Shown here piece after piece: positions 8,342 through 17,168 of a stretch of 64,000 nucleotides of DNA (the stretch's first letter is position 1; the number at the start of each line of letters is the position of its first letter). Source of the DNA: an uncultured Eubacterium sp. (lineage in GTDB: Bacteria > Bacillota > Clostridia > Lachnospirales > Lachnospiraceae); contig CANRTU010000001.1 in the NCBI GenBank assembly GCA_947642745.1, positions 62,001 through 126,000 of the forward strand, given 5' to 3'. The translations under genes and the position numbers were made by a program. Below the pieces are notes generated by a model that searched no databases, was not told where the DNA came from, and saw only the letters and a program-made list of their open reading frames with translations.

Positions 8342-9142
8342 ATGTACTGGGATACACATATACACTGCAGCTTTTCCGGAGACAGCGACAGCCCGCCAGA
8401 GGCCATGGTCATGGCGGCGGTTTCAAAAGGACTGTCCGGCATATGTTTTACAGACCATCTGGATTACGATTATCCGGAAGACCCGGAACTGTTTCTGCTG
8501 GACCTGCCGGCTTATGTTCGTTCCATGAAACAGCTGGCGCACCAGTTTGCTGACCAGCTGCCCGTATGCCACGGCATTGAGCTGGGCCTGCAGCCCCATC
8601 TGGCCGGAAAACACCGCCAGCTGCTTCAGAATTATGAATTTGATTTTGTAATCGGCTCTTCCCATGTGGTACATGGCAAAGACCCTTACTTCAGGCAGTA
8701 TTATGACGGGCGGACCTGTACGCAGGCCTGGCAGGAATATTTTATTTCCATTCTGGAAAATATACAGGCTTTTCATGATTTTGACGTCTATGGCCATCTG
8801 GATTATGTAGTGAGATACCATCCGGAAAAAAACAGATATTCTGACTATCGGGAACATCTGGAAATCATTGATGAAATATTAAAACTGCTGATCCGCCTTG
8901 GAAAGGGAATCGAACTGAACACAGCCGGGTATAAATACGGGCTGGGACATCCAAACCCCTGTGAAGACATTCTGAAACGATACCGTGCCCTGGGCGGCAA
9001 AATCATAACCACTGGCTCAGACGCCCACAAACCGGAACATATGGCCTATTGTTTTGACCGGCTGGGAAGTCTGCTGAAATCCTGCGGTTTTTCCCACTAT
9101 ACGGTATTCCGCAACCGGAAACCGGAATTTATCCCGCTGTAG
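8342..9142 (+). CDS. Histidinol-phosphatase (PHP family, HisJ-like)
   Basis: A 266-residue metal-dependent PHP-domain phosphoesterase. Metal ligands are visible in order: DTHIHCSFSGD at the N-terminus, CFTDHLDYDY, HGIELGLQP, GSSHVVHGKDPY, DVYGHLDYVVRY and GSDAHKPEHMA near the C-terminus. The HisJ subgroup hydrolyses L-histidinol phosphate to histidinol in histidine synthesis. No other his gene is in the window, so a different phosphate monoester substrate remains possible. Start at ATG 8342 follows AGGAGG 11 bases upstream. It stands alone between divergent gap and convergent sigH. Confidence 0.88.
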   Translation: MYWDTHIHCSFSGDSDSPPEAMVMAAVSKGLSGICFTDHLDYDYPEDPELFLLDLPAYVRSMKQLAHQFADQLPVCHGIELGLQPHLAGKHRQLLQNYEFDFVIGSSHVVHGKDPYFRQYYDGRTCTQAWQEYFISILENIQAFHDFDVYGHLDYVVRYHPEKNRYSDYREHLEIIDEILKLLIRLGKGIELNTAGYKYGLGHPNPCEDILKRYRALGGKIITTGSDAHKPEHMAYCFDRLGSLLKSCGFSHYTVFRNRKPEFIPL

Positions 9143-9168
9143 GCACTGCGGACAGCCCTTCCCGCCGG

Positions 9169-9195
9169 AGGAATCTGTCCTGACATACTCCGGCA
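9169..9195. terminator. Hairpin between convergent hisJ-like gene and sigH
   Basis: GCCGGAG and CTCCGGC arms close a short loop in the 56-base spacer between the two stop codons. No T run follows, so termination efficiency is doubtful. Confidence 0.4.
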
Positions 9196-9198
9196 GCC

Positions 9199-9789
9199 TT
9201 ACCGGATTTTGCTCCGGATTCGCTGGAGCGCATTATCTATGGATTTAGGACTCTTTCCCATATAATCCGCAATCTGATGATAGTTCATGCCTTCCAGATA
9301 AAGCGCCAGCACCTGGCGCTCCATCCGGCTGAGCCGTTCATTGACCTGTTTTAACAGCTGCCGGACATTTTCCTGACTGATAAACAATGTCTCCGGGTCC
9401 AGAGTGCCCGGCTGGCCGATGGACAACAGGATATCATCCTGCCCTTCGCCTCCCGCATCCAGCGGGACATAGGTATTCAGCGGCGTATGTTTTTTGCGTC
9501 TGGACGCTTCCACCGCAGTATACATCTGTCTCGTAACACAAAGCTCCGCAAAATGGTAAAAGGAGGTATCTTTATCCGTGCGGTAATCCCTGATTGCCTT
9601 AAACAGGCCGATCATTCCTTCCTGGATCAGATCCTCTGTCTCTCCGCCGATCAGATAAAGGGCGTTGGCACGCCTGCGTACCAGGTTTTTATATTTTTCC
9701 AGTAGATATTCCATGACCTGCGGGCTGCCGCCCCGCAGCTGTATAATCAGCTGCTCATCAGATACATCCTTGTATTCGTCCTGTCTCAT
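9199..9789 (-). CDS. sigH: RNA polymerase sporulation sigma factor SigH
   Basis: A 196-residue sigma-70 family factor. Region 2 has EDLIQEGMIGLFKAIRDY, the core-binding and -10 recognition helices; region 4 has LSRMERQVLALYLEGMNYHQ and the helix-turn-helix IADYMGKSPKSIDNALQRIR, a near-perfect match to Spo0H. SigH directs early sporulation and competence genes. The start at 9789 follows AGGAG. It is last in the ispF, cysS, mrnC, rlmB, sigH order common in Firmicutes, 18 bases after rlmB. Its presence suggests a spore former. Confidence 0.96.
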   Translation of the reverse strand: MRQDEYKDVSDEQLIIQLRGGSPQVMEYLLEKYKNLVRRRANALYLIGGETEDLIQEGMIGLFKAIRDYRTDKDTSFYHFAELCVTRQMYTAVEASRRKKHTPLNTYVPLDAGGEGQDDILLSIGQPGTLDPETLFISQENVRQLLKQVNERLSRMERQVLALYLEGMNYHQIADYMGKSPKSIDNALQRIRSKIR

Positions 9790-9806
9790 GGTTCTCCTGT
9801 CTGTAG

Positions 9807-10562
9807 CTATAAACGCTGTCTTACGATCTCGTAGGCGAGTATTCCTGCCGCAACGGAAGCGTTCAGTGAGCCTGTGGCTCCTTTCATCGGAATAGAAACA
9901 GTAAAGTCACAGCTTTCCTTTACAAGCCGGCTGACACCTTTTCCTTCGCTGCCAATTACCAGTCCTACCGGTCCGGTGAGATCCTGGCGGTACATCACTT
10001 CCCCGTCCATATCGGCACAGGCGAACCAGATGCCCTTTTTTTTCAGATCCAGAATTGTCCTGGTCAGGTTCTGCACCTTTGCTACCGGCACATAATTTAC
10101 TGCTCCGGCGGATGTTCTGGCAACTGTCTCCGTAAGTCCCACTGCGTGCCGTTTCGGAATAATCACCCCGTGGGCGCCCGCATGGTCCGCTGTACGGATG
10201 ACCGCTCCCAGATTATGGGGATCTTCGATATTATCCAGCAGAATCAGAAACGGCGCCTCTCCTTTCTGCTCCGCTGCCTGAAGCATATCTTCCACACTGG
10301 CGTATTCGCAGGCTGCCGCAACAGCGATGACCCCCTGGTGTTTTCCTGATTCCGACATCTGGTTCAGCCTTGTTTTTTCCACAAACTGCACCATCGTATC
10401 CTGTTTTTTTGCTTCTCTTAGAATTGTTTTTACTGGTCCGTCCTGACAGCCTTCCTGCACATACAGCCGGTCAATGGTCCGGCCGGAACGGAAAGCCTCG
10501 AGGACAGGATTTCTGCCTTCGATTCTTGAAGAAACTGTATTGTCTGGTTCTGTTTTTTTCAT
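9807..10562 (-). CDS. rlmB: 23S rRNA (guanosine-2'-O-)-methyltransferase RlmB / TrmH family
   Basis: A 251-residue SPOUT methyltransferase. An N-terminal substrate-binding domain (IEGRNPVLEAFRSG) is followed by the knotted catalytic domain with ILLDNIEDPHNLGAVIRTAD, LVIGSEGKGVSRL and IPMKGATGSLNASVAAGI, the three SpoU motifs. RlmB methylates the ribose of G2251 in 23S rRNA using AdoMet. I start at the ATG at 10560-10562, which has AAAGGAG 6 bases upstream; an earlier ATG would add 12 residues that lack a binding site. Located between mrnC and sigH as in B. subtilis. Confidence 0.95.
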   Translation of the reverse strand: MKKTEPDNTVSSRIEGRNPVLEAFRSGRTIDRLYVQEGCQDGPVKTILREAKKQDTMVQFVEKTRLNQMSESGKHQGVIAVAAACEYASVEDMLQAAEQKGEAPFLILLDNIEDPHNLGAVIRTADHAGAHGVIIPKRHAVGLTETVARTSAGAVNYVPVAKVQNLTRTILDLKKKGIWFACADMDGEVMYRQDLTGPVGLVIGSEGKGVSRLVKESCDFTVSIPMKGATGSLNASVAAGILAYEIVRQRL

Positions 10563-10638
10563 ACCTGCTCCTTTATCCTGCTCTCTGATCATTTTCATTT
10601 ATCTTTTTTTATTTTTTATCCTGCCTGTTTCTTTTGCC

Positions 10639-11199
10639 TTACTCTGCGGCAATACCTGTATTTTCAGTTATATTTTCTGTCATACTTTCTGCCATATTTT
10701 CTTTTGTGCTTTCCGCCGTACTTCCTGTTCCGTTTTCATACATATTCCGTGCCTCGGTACCGGCATGCTCATCAGGCGTATACCGGCTTAGCGCTTCTTT
10801 TATCAGTGCGCACAGTCTTTCCATATCATCTTTCAGATAAAGATACCCCACAAGAGCTTCCATTCCGGTGGCTCTGTGGTAGTCACTGGCAGTGGCATTT
10901 TTTGCCATACGGGACGTTTTCGCATTCCGGCCACGCTTGTATACATCCCGCTCCTCTTCCGTCAGAAGCGGCAGCAGAATGTCCATCATGGCTGCCTGGG
11001 CCCTGGCTTTTACCAGACGGCTTGTTTCCCGATGCAGCTTACGTACCTGCTTATTTCCTCTTTCCGTTACAATCGTACGGATAATCAGCTCGTAAATGCC
11101 ATCGCCTATATAGGCTAACGCCAGCGGGGAATACGTCCTGATATCATGTTCTCCCAGACCGAACTGCTGCCTGATATACGCATCCAGCCCCTGTTCCAT
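10639..11199 (-). CDS. mrnC: Mini-ribonuclease III with an unusual C-terminal tail
   Basis: A 186-residue protein; the first 140 or so residues are a lone RNase III catalytic domain without a dsRNA-binding domain. Seen: LALAYIGDGIYELIIR with the acidic metal ligands, and MEALVGYLYL near the end of the domain. Mini-III matures 23S rRNA by trimming the stem ends. Mini-III usually ends near residue 140; here about 38 residues follow, rich in Thr, Glu, Asn and Ser with repeating (A/T)E(S/N)(T/M) units. The start at 11199 follows GGGAGG. Sits between cysS and rlmB, its normal place. Confidence 0.93.
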   Translation of the reverse strand: MEQGLDAYIRQQFGLGEHDIRTYSPLALAYIGDGIYELIIRTIVTERGNKQVRKLHRETSRLVKARAQAAMMDILLPLLTEEERDVYKRGRNAKTSRMAKNATASDYHRATGMEALVGYLYLKDDMERLCALIKEALSRYTPDEHAGTEARNMYENGTGSTAESTKENMAESMTENITENTGIAAE

Positions 11200-11360
11200 A
11201 TAGTTCCTCCCTTTTTGATGCAGCCTCCGGAATGCCGGATATCCGGAAAGGCAGACTCCATTGCATGGATCCCCCGCCCTCTTACGCCAGCAGATTCCGG
11301 AAAGCCGTTTCAGACAGATTTTATATTCATATCACTGCGCCATTCCACTGCGGATACAGA

Positions 11361-12767
11361 CTATACCCGCTTCCAGGTAACGCCTTCCCTTGTATCCTTT
11401 AGCAGAATTCCAAGACCGGCCAGTTCGTCACGAATCTGGTCCGCCCGCGCGAAATCTTTATTTTTTCTGGCGGCGGTACGTTCTTCAATCAGTTTCTCAA
11501 TATCTGCGTCCAGCAGCTGAGCCTCCCTTTCAATCCGGATACCCAGCACGCCGCACAGCGTATGCAGGCAGTCGTACAGCTTTTGCAGATATTCTTTGGT
11601 ATGTTCTGCGGATGCGTTTAAGTTAATATATTTTACCAGTTCAAACACCGCCGCCACAGCATCGGCCGTATTACAGTCATCATCCATAGCCTGCCCGAAT
11701 TTCTGCCGGAAGACATCCGCCGCCTCATACAGCTTCGTTTCTTCATCTGTCATGGCGCCTGCCCGGGCGGCGTCCCGCAGACGTGTCAGGTTATCTGCCG
11801 CTGTCAGTATCCGCTCCAGGGAGCTTTTCGCCGCTTCCATCAGTTCCGCACTGAAATTCAGCGGACTTCTGTAATGGGCGCTGAGCATAAAAAACCGCAA
11901 AACCTGCAGATCATATTTCTCTCCGATTTCCCGGACAGTAAAAAAGTTGCCTGCGGATTTTGACATTTTATGGTTGTCAATATTTAAAAATCCATTGTGC
12001 ATCCAGTAGCGGGCAAACGGCCTGCCGCTGGCCGCCTCTGACTGGGCAATTTCATTTTCATGATGCGGAAAGATCAGATCCTCCCCTCCCGCATGAATAT
12101 CAATTGTCTCACCCAGATATTTTTTAGACATGACAGAACATTCCATATGCCATCCCGGACGCCCTTCACACCAGGGCGAGTTCCAGAACGGCTCCCCTTC
12201 TTTTTTTGGTTTCCACAACACAAAATCAGACGGGCTCTCCTTTAATTCCCCGGTGACCTGAATATCCCGGTGTCCGGCCTGGAGATCTTCCAGATTTTTA
12301 TGGGATAATTTGCCATAGTCTTTGAATTTTCCAGTACGGAAATATACGGTTCCATCCTCCGCCACATAGGCATATCCTTTATCAATCAGCTGCCCAGTCA
12401 TTTCAATCATGCCGTCTATTTCCTCTGTGGCCAGGGGATGCACTGTTGCCGGCATCACATTCAGATCTTCCATGTCTTTTTTGCATTCCGTGATATAGCG
12501 GGCGGAAACCACACTGGCATCCACCCCTTCCTGAGCTGCTTTCTGTATGATTTTATCGTCTACATCTGTAAAATTGGATACATAATTTACCTCGTACCCT
12601 TTATATTCCATGTACCTGCGGAACGTATCGAATACAATCATCGGTCTGGCATTGCCAATATGGATATAATTGTAAACGGTAGGACCGCAGACATACATCA
12701 GCAGTTTTCCTTCCGTAAGGGGAACAAATTCCTCCTTCTGCCTGGTCATCGTGTTATAAATTTTCAT
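11361..12767 (-). CDS. cysS: Cysteinyl-tRNA synthetase
   Basis: A 468-residue class I synthetase charging tRNA-Cys. The N-terminus has the zinc-ligand Cys in MYVCGPTVYNYIHIGNARP, with the HIGN signature; DVDDKIIQKA, WHMECSVMS (zinc site) and KMSKSAGNFFTVRE (KMSKS loop) follow. The C-terminal helical region ends in DTREGVTWKRV, typical of CysS. Start chosen at the ATG at 12765-12767, with GGAGGAGATGAC just upstream; the frame is open further upstream but that part only translates intergenic repeats. Lies between ispF and mrnC. Confidence 0.98.
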   Translation of the reverse strand: MKIYNTMTRQKEEFVPLTEGKLLMYVCGPTVYNYIHIGNARPMIVFDTFRRYMEYKGYEVNYVSNFTDVDDKIIQKAAQEGVDASVVSARYITECKKDMEDLNVMPATVHPLATEEIDGMIEMTGQLIDKGYAYVAEDGTVYFRTGKFKDYGKLSHKNLEDLQAGHRDIQVTGELKESPSDFVLWKPKKEGEPFWNSPWCEGRPGWHMECSVMSKKYLGETIDIHAGGEDLIFPHHENEIAQSEAASGRPFARYWMHNGFLNIDNHKMSKSAGNFFTVREIGEKYDLQVLRFFMLSAHYRSPLNFSAELMEAAKSSLERILTAADNLTRLRDAARAGAMTDEETKLYEAADVFRQKFGQAMDDDCNTADAVAAVFELVKYINLNASAEHTKEYLQKLYDCLHTLCGVLGIRIEREAQLLDADIEKLIEERTAARKNKDFARADQIRDELAGLGILLKDTREGVTWKRV

Positions 12768-12820
12768 GTCATCTCCTCCAGATATCAGATAAAAATTAGT
12801 AAAAGCTCCGTTAACAAATG

Positions 12821-12980
12821 TATCCGGCTTCGCCGGATACTCCGCCTGCGGCGGGCTGCCCCCGGACAGTATTTTCCCCTCCGGCGCAGTGCGATCCTGC
12901 CCGGAGGGATTTGCTGCTTTACCGGCACATTTTCTGTAAAGCCGCAAAGTACCCGGCTTCGCCGGATACTCCGCCTGCGG
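12821..12980. repeat. Two copies of a 31-bp hairpin repeat between ispF and cysS
   Basis: TA(T/C)CCGGCTTCGCCGGATA followed by CTCCGCCTGCGG occurs at 12821-12851 and 12950-12980, 30 of 31 bases identical. Each contains the hairpin CCGGC-TTC-GCCGG. The sequence between them (12841-12900) resembles 50748-50805 far away in the window. The second copy lies just past the ispF stop. Confidence 0.8.
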
Positions 12981-12993
12981 ACTGTTTCCGGCG

Positions 12994-13533
12994 TCAGCGG
13001 CATCCGTGGCAGCACCCGCACCCGCCAGTTTCCGGATCTCCCGCCACGAAACTTCCGTCATAAAGGGATATTAACGCACAGACTGCCTGCGCAGCCATTC
13101 CCTGTCCGTTTCCGGTAAATCCAAGCCCTTCTTCCGTGGTAGCCTTGATATTAATCTGACCCTTTTCTATAGAAAGCACACGGGCTATATTTTCTTCCAT
13201 CTGTGTAATAAATGGCCTCAGCTTTGGTTGCTGGGCAATTATCGTGGCGTCTATATTCTCAATTGCGTAATTTTCCCGCGCCAGCAGCTCTCCGGTCCTT
13301 TCCAGCAGTGTCATACTGCTGATTCCCGCGTACGCCTCATCCGTATCTGGAAAATGTGTTCCGATATCGCCAAGCGCCGCCGCTCCCAGCAGTGCGTCCA
13401 TAATGGCATGAACCAGCACATCCGCATCCGAGTGCCCAAGCAGTCCTTTCGTATGGGGTATTTCCACCCCGCCCAGTATCAGCTTACGTCCTTCCACCAG
13501 TTTATGAACATCATATCCCATTCCTACACGCAT
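12994..13533 (-). CDS. ispF: 2-C-methyl-D-erythritol 2,4-cyclodiphosphate synthase
   Basis: A 179-residue enzyme of the non-mevalonate isoprenoid pathway that cyclises CDP-methylerythritol 2-phosphate. The zinc site DVHKL (Asp8, His10) and the next His in [21 protein letters not shown] are present, as are [11 protein letters not shown] and [23 protein letters not shown]. The usual protein ends near AVCLL, about residue 158; here some 20 extra residues rich in Gly and Cys follow, translating the edge of the repeat region. AGGAGG precedes the ATG at 13533. First gene of the cysS-mrnC-rlmB-sigH block. Confidence 0.97.
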   Translation of the reverse strand: MRVGMGYDVHKLVEGRKLILGGVEIPHTKGLLGHSDADVLVHAIMDALLGAAALGDIGTHFPDTDEAYAGISSMTLLERTGELLARENYAIENIDATIIAQQPKLRPFITQMEENIARVLSIEKGQINIKATTEEGLGFTGNGQGMAAQAVCALISLYDGSFVAGDPETGGCGCCHGCR

Positions 13534-13641
13534 ATACGCCTCCTGTCAGTCTGGTATCTGTATGAATTTTATTTTTGTATATTCTTTATATATAGTCTGC
13601 CCGGTCCGCATATTTTATGCCTGTCTGTAACTGCCCGATGG

Positions 13642-14616
13642 TTATTCATACTGACTGACGTTACTGCTGTCCACTTTTTCAAACGGCACCCAGACATACT
13701 TTCCATCCTCTGAAGCGCCTTCCATATCTTTTACAGAATCGCCGGCCGCCAGCTTTAACGCCGCTTCAACCGCAGCTGTTCCCTGACCTTTTGCAGACTG
13801 GTATACGGTAAAGGCCATTTCCCCGTTTTTGATGGCCGCACAGCCGTCCGCCGTGGCGTCCACGCCAAGGATCATAATCCGGCCAGAATCCATGCCCGCT
13901 TTCCTGCATGCCTCCACAGCTCCCAGCGCCATGGCGTCATTATTACAGACAATACAGTCCAGCTCCGATCCGGTACGCATAAATATGTCAAACATCCGCA
14001 TGGCCCGGTCCCCGTCCCAGTCCGCATGATCCTCAAACACGTACCTGATCTGTTTTCCACTGGCCGCAAATGCCCGTTTCAGCCCCGCAGACCTGCCGGC
14101 TGTGGCGGAATGTCCATCCGGCCCTTTTAACAGCATAACATTTATTTCCTGCCGGTCTGACAGTTTATCCAGTATATACTCCGCCTGGTACTGGCCAGCC
14201 ACTTTTTCGTCCGATCCTACAAACATATACCTGCCCGCTTTCAGCTGCGGATCATCCGGACGGCTGTTTACAAATACAATTGGCAGCTCTCCCGCACTGG
14301 CTTCTACCTCCAGCGCCGTTTCCGCTGAAACCAGACTGCAGATAATCAGATCATACTGGTCTTTCACCGCCTGTCTGACCTGGGATACCTGCACTTCTAT
14401 ATCACCCCCGGCATCCATTACAGTCACCTGCGCCCCATGTTCTTTTGCGGCATTTTCCGCTGCTTCCGCCAGCATTCCCCGAAATGTGTCCATTTTGTTT
14501 ATCGTAAATAAAATTTTTAATCCTTTGCCGGAACCCGCTTCCTTTTTCCCACAGCCTGCCAGCGGCGCCATACTGCAAATCAGCACAGCCAGCAGCATAC
14601 ACAGCCACTTTCTCAT
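13642..14616 (-). CDS. Sugar-binding lipoprotein (periplasmic-binding type 1)
   Basis: A 324-residue exported lipoprotein. The signal peptide ends in a lipobox LAGC with the lipidated Cys near residue 22. The mature part reads as a ribose/galactose-binding fold: GLKILFTINKMDTFRGMLAE, later LIICSLVSAETALEVEA, VNSRPDD, NVMLLKGPDGHSAT, CIVCNNDAMALGAVEA and ILGVDATADGCAAIKNGEM. No permease or ATPase lies beside it. Instead the gene follows a chemoreceptor gene by 51 bases on the same strand, so it more likely presents a sugar to that receptor than feeds a transporter (inference). Start at 14616 follows GGAGG. Confidence 0.88.
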   Translation of the reverse strand: MRKWLCMLLAVLICSMAPLAGCGKKEAGSGKGLKILFTINKMDTFRGMLAEAAENAAKEHGAQVTVMDAGGDIEVQVSQVRQAVKDQYDLIICSLVSAETALEVEASAGELPIVFVNSRPDDPQLKAGRYMFVGSDEKVAGQYQAEYILDKLSDRQEINVMLLKGPDGHSATAGRSAGLKRAFAASGKQIRYVFEDHADWDGDRAMRMFDIFMRTGSELDCIVCNNDAMALGAVEACRKAGMDSGRIMILGVDATADGCAAIKNGEMAFTVYQSAKGQGTAAVEAALKLAAGDSVKDMEGASEDGKYVWVPFEKVDSSNVSQYE

Positions 14617-14667
14617 ATGATCCCCCTCCTGTTACCTGCGGATAACCGCAGGATTTTCGTTCCGTTT

Positions 14668-16659
14668 TTATCCAATCCGGAACTTTTCTACCTGATGCGC
14701 CAGTTCCTCCGCCGAGCTGGTCAGCTCTCTGGCGCCGCCCGCTACATTCTCACTGTTTCCTGTAATATGATTCGCCTGCTCCACCATGGTATCCGACGAC
14801 GCCAGAATCTCCTGGGAACTTGCCGCCTGCTCCTGGGAAATGGCGGCCACGTTGCTGGCCACTTCATCGACACGTTCTACTTTTTCAATCATTCCGTTTA
14901 CCAGACGACTGACACTCTCAACATTATGAAAGATTGTGTCAAATGTCCGCAGGGCGTCCTCCACCAGTTCGCTGCTGCTGCCGATATTTGTTACACTCTG
15001 TTCCGCCTGTACCACAGTATCTTTTACGAGCATTTTGATCTCGTTAATCAGCTGCTCAATATTGTGTACGGAATCGGCGCTGGTCTGTGCCAGTTTGCCA
15101 ATCTGGGTCGCCACCACGGCAAAGCCCCGTCCGGCCTCTCCGGCCCTGGCCGCTTCGATGGAAGCATTCAGTGAAAGCAGATTGGTCTCTTCCGCTATAT
15201 TACCTATCACATTTGTAATATCCGTAATCTCTTCAGAAGCGTGGCCCACTTTATCAATGGCCTCCTGGAGTTTCAGCGTGGACTCATTAATACTGCTCAT
15301 TGCCCGGCTCACATTTTCCATATCCGACTTTCCTTTTTCGGATACGCTCACTGTTTCCCTCATCCGCTCATTTACCTGTACGCTGTCTTCCCTGGTATCC
15401 GCCACTACCATTGCCAGTGTGGTGGCGTTGTCCGCAATCTCATTCACCGAAACTGACAGCTGTTCCACAGTTTCGTTTAATTCCGCCATGGAAGCGCTCT
15501 GCAGTCTGGAAGCGTCGAACATCTGGCCGGATACATCGTTGCTGTTGTCCGCCTGTATATGCAGTCTGCCGGATACATCATGAATGGATGCGATCATATC
15601 CCGCATGGTATGGACAAATTTTTCCACACAATGGCTCATCACGCCAATTTCATCCCTGCTCCTGCTCTTTACACGGACGGTAAAATCCCCTTCTGTCATG
15701 GCTTCGATCACACTTGTCAGTTCTTTCACCGGCCGGATCACCACATAAACAACCCGTCCGATCAGAAGCGCCAGAAGAAGAATACTGATAATGCCAATCA
15801 CCGCCATCGCGTTTCTGACATTGTATACTTCTTCGTAGACAATATCCGTCGGTATGTACGACACAAGAATCCACTGGGTGCCCCCGATTTCTTCAAAGGC
15901 CGTCAGATTTCCATCTATTTCAGCCGTATCCAGCTCACCAGCTTTTAATTTTCCGGCAACATCCTTCATAAACGGCTCTGAGGATGTCTCCAGTTTTGTG
16001 GAAATCAGCGTGCTGTCCCGGTGGGCCAGAATCGTGTCGTCCGCATGGTTCACCAGAAAAGCCTGCGCTCCTTCCATGCCTATATAACTGTTTACAATAA
16101 TACTGATCCGCTGCAGCGACAAATCCGCAGACATGATCCGCAGCGCAGACGCATCCTCTTCTATAATGGCGCTGGCGCTTATGACAGATTCCCCCTTATT
16201 GTTCATATATGCGCTTGTAAACCCCATATTCAGACGTGTCAGGCCTTCCTGAAACCAGACTGCGTGAACCGGATCGCTTTCTTCTTTGTCCGACTGTTCC
16301 GCCTTCATCAGGTTTCCTTCCATATCGGCCAGATAGATGCCCTGGGGATAATTATCATTATACCCGTAAGTACCATCCAGAAGCTGCCGCAGCTGCTCCT
16401 CTGACAGATCCATCGTCTCGATATTCTGCTTGACCGCCGCAAGCGCAGACAGGTTTTCATTCAGCCACGCTTCAATCTCGCTGACCTGGTTTTGTACCGA
16501 TGTACGCAGCAGACTCGTGGAATAACTGTTAATGGCTGTTTTGGAAATGCTGTATGCGATTCCTACCAGCACCACAACAATAACCATAACTACTGGCAGA
16601 ATAACTCCCAGCAGTTTCGTTATGATGGAAACCGTCTTCTTTTTCGCTTTCTGTTTCAT
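14668..16659 (-). CDS. Methyl-accepting chemotaxis protein, dCACHE type
   Basis: A 663-residue transmembrane receptor. Helix 1 (about residues 13-35), an extracytoplasmic dCACHE-like sensing domain (about 40-280, with [14 protein letters not shown]), helix 2 (about 284-306), HAMP ([20 protein letters not shown]) and a long signalling domain with the conserved tip [20 protein letters not shown]. It relays ligand binding to CheA. It is co-directional with the sugar-binding lipoprotein downstream, its probable partner. GGAGG lies 12 bases before the ATG at 16659, a rather long gap. Confidence 0.95.
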   Translation of the reverse strand: MKQKAKKKTVSIITKLLGVILPVVMVIVVVLVGIAYSISKTAINSYSTSLLRTSVQNQVSEIEAWLNENLSALAAVKQNIETMDLSEEQLRQLLDGTYGYNDNYPQGIYLADMEGNLMKAEQSDKEESDPVHAVWFQEGLTRLNMGFTSAYMNNKGESVISASAIIEEDASALRIMSADLSLQRISIIVNSYIGMEGAQAFLVNHADDTILAHRDSTLISTKLETSSEPFMKDVAGKLKAGELDTAEIDGNLTAFEEIGGTQWILVSYIPTDIVYEEVYNVRNAMAVIGIISILLLALLIGRVVYVVIRPVKELTSVIEAMTEGDFTVRVKSRSRDEIGVMSHCVEKFVHTMRDMIASIHDVSGRLHIQADNSNDVSGQMFDASRLQSASMAELNETVEQLSVSVNEIADNATTLAMVVADTREDSVQVNERMRETVSVSEKGKSDMENVSRAMSSINESTLKLQEAIDKVGHASEEITDITNVIGNIAEETNLLSLNASIEAARAGEAGRGFAVVATQIGKLAQTSADSVHNIEQLINEIKMLVKDTVVQAEQSVTNIGSSSELVEDALRTFDTIFHNVESVSRLVNGMIEKVERVDEVASNVAAISQEQAASSQEILASSDTMVEQANHITGNSENVAGGARELTSSAEELAHQVEKFRIG

Positions 16660-17168
16660 CCGCTTTTACCGCCTCCTCTTAATCGTACTTGCTAATATTT
16701 AAATTTTACCACACTTTAAGACGAATGGAAACAGAATTGTTAACCTTTTTAACTCTGATTTTAAAGATATTATCATATATAAATTAACCCTGCGACAGGT
16801 ATAACGGAGTACAAAAAGCATTTGAAAAAGCCGGTATATTTACATAATTTTTCCCACGTAATAATTTTGTTATGGTTATTTCAACTATTTTTATATTAAA
16901 TATTCGTCATAATAACGTTACTTTCGTTTTTTCTACATAGTTTTCGTCAGAATAACTAACGAAATTTCAAAATCTTTAGACAATCACAATATAGCTAAAA
17001 AACAGGAGATTTGTTATAGTATTTCTTGTAAGCGCCAGAGCGTATCCGCAAACCGCTCCGGAACGCTTTCAGCAATACGGTAAAAAGATACTTTCCGGCT
17101 GGGACTTTACAGCCGTTAAGGGTTAAAAACATAATTACATTTAATTACATATTACAGGAGGATTTAAA
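16660..17168 (+). promoter_or_regulatory. Long AT-rich leader upstream of msmK
   Basis: About 510 bases without a gene between divergent receptor and ATPase genes. It has a 14-base direct repeat TTCGTCA(T/G)AATAAC at 16903-16916 and 16943-16956, 40 bases apart (same helix face), and facing catabolite-response half-sites TGTAAGCG (17027-17034) and CGCTTTCA (17064-17071) that do not form a complete site. No clear -35/-10 pair was settled on. These look like regulator sites for the sugar ATPase. Confidence 0.4.

Noticed and set aside
17027-17071. Complete CcpA (cre) site before msmK
   Set aside because: Only half-sites match; the second half of each deviates at several conserved positions.
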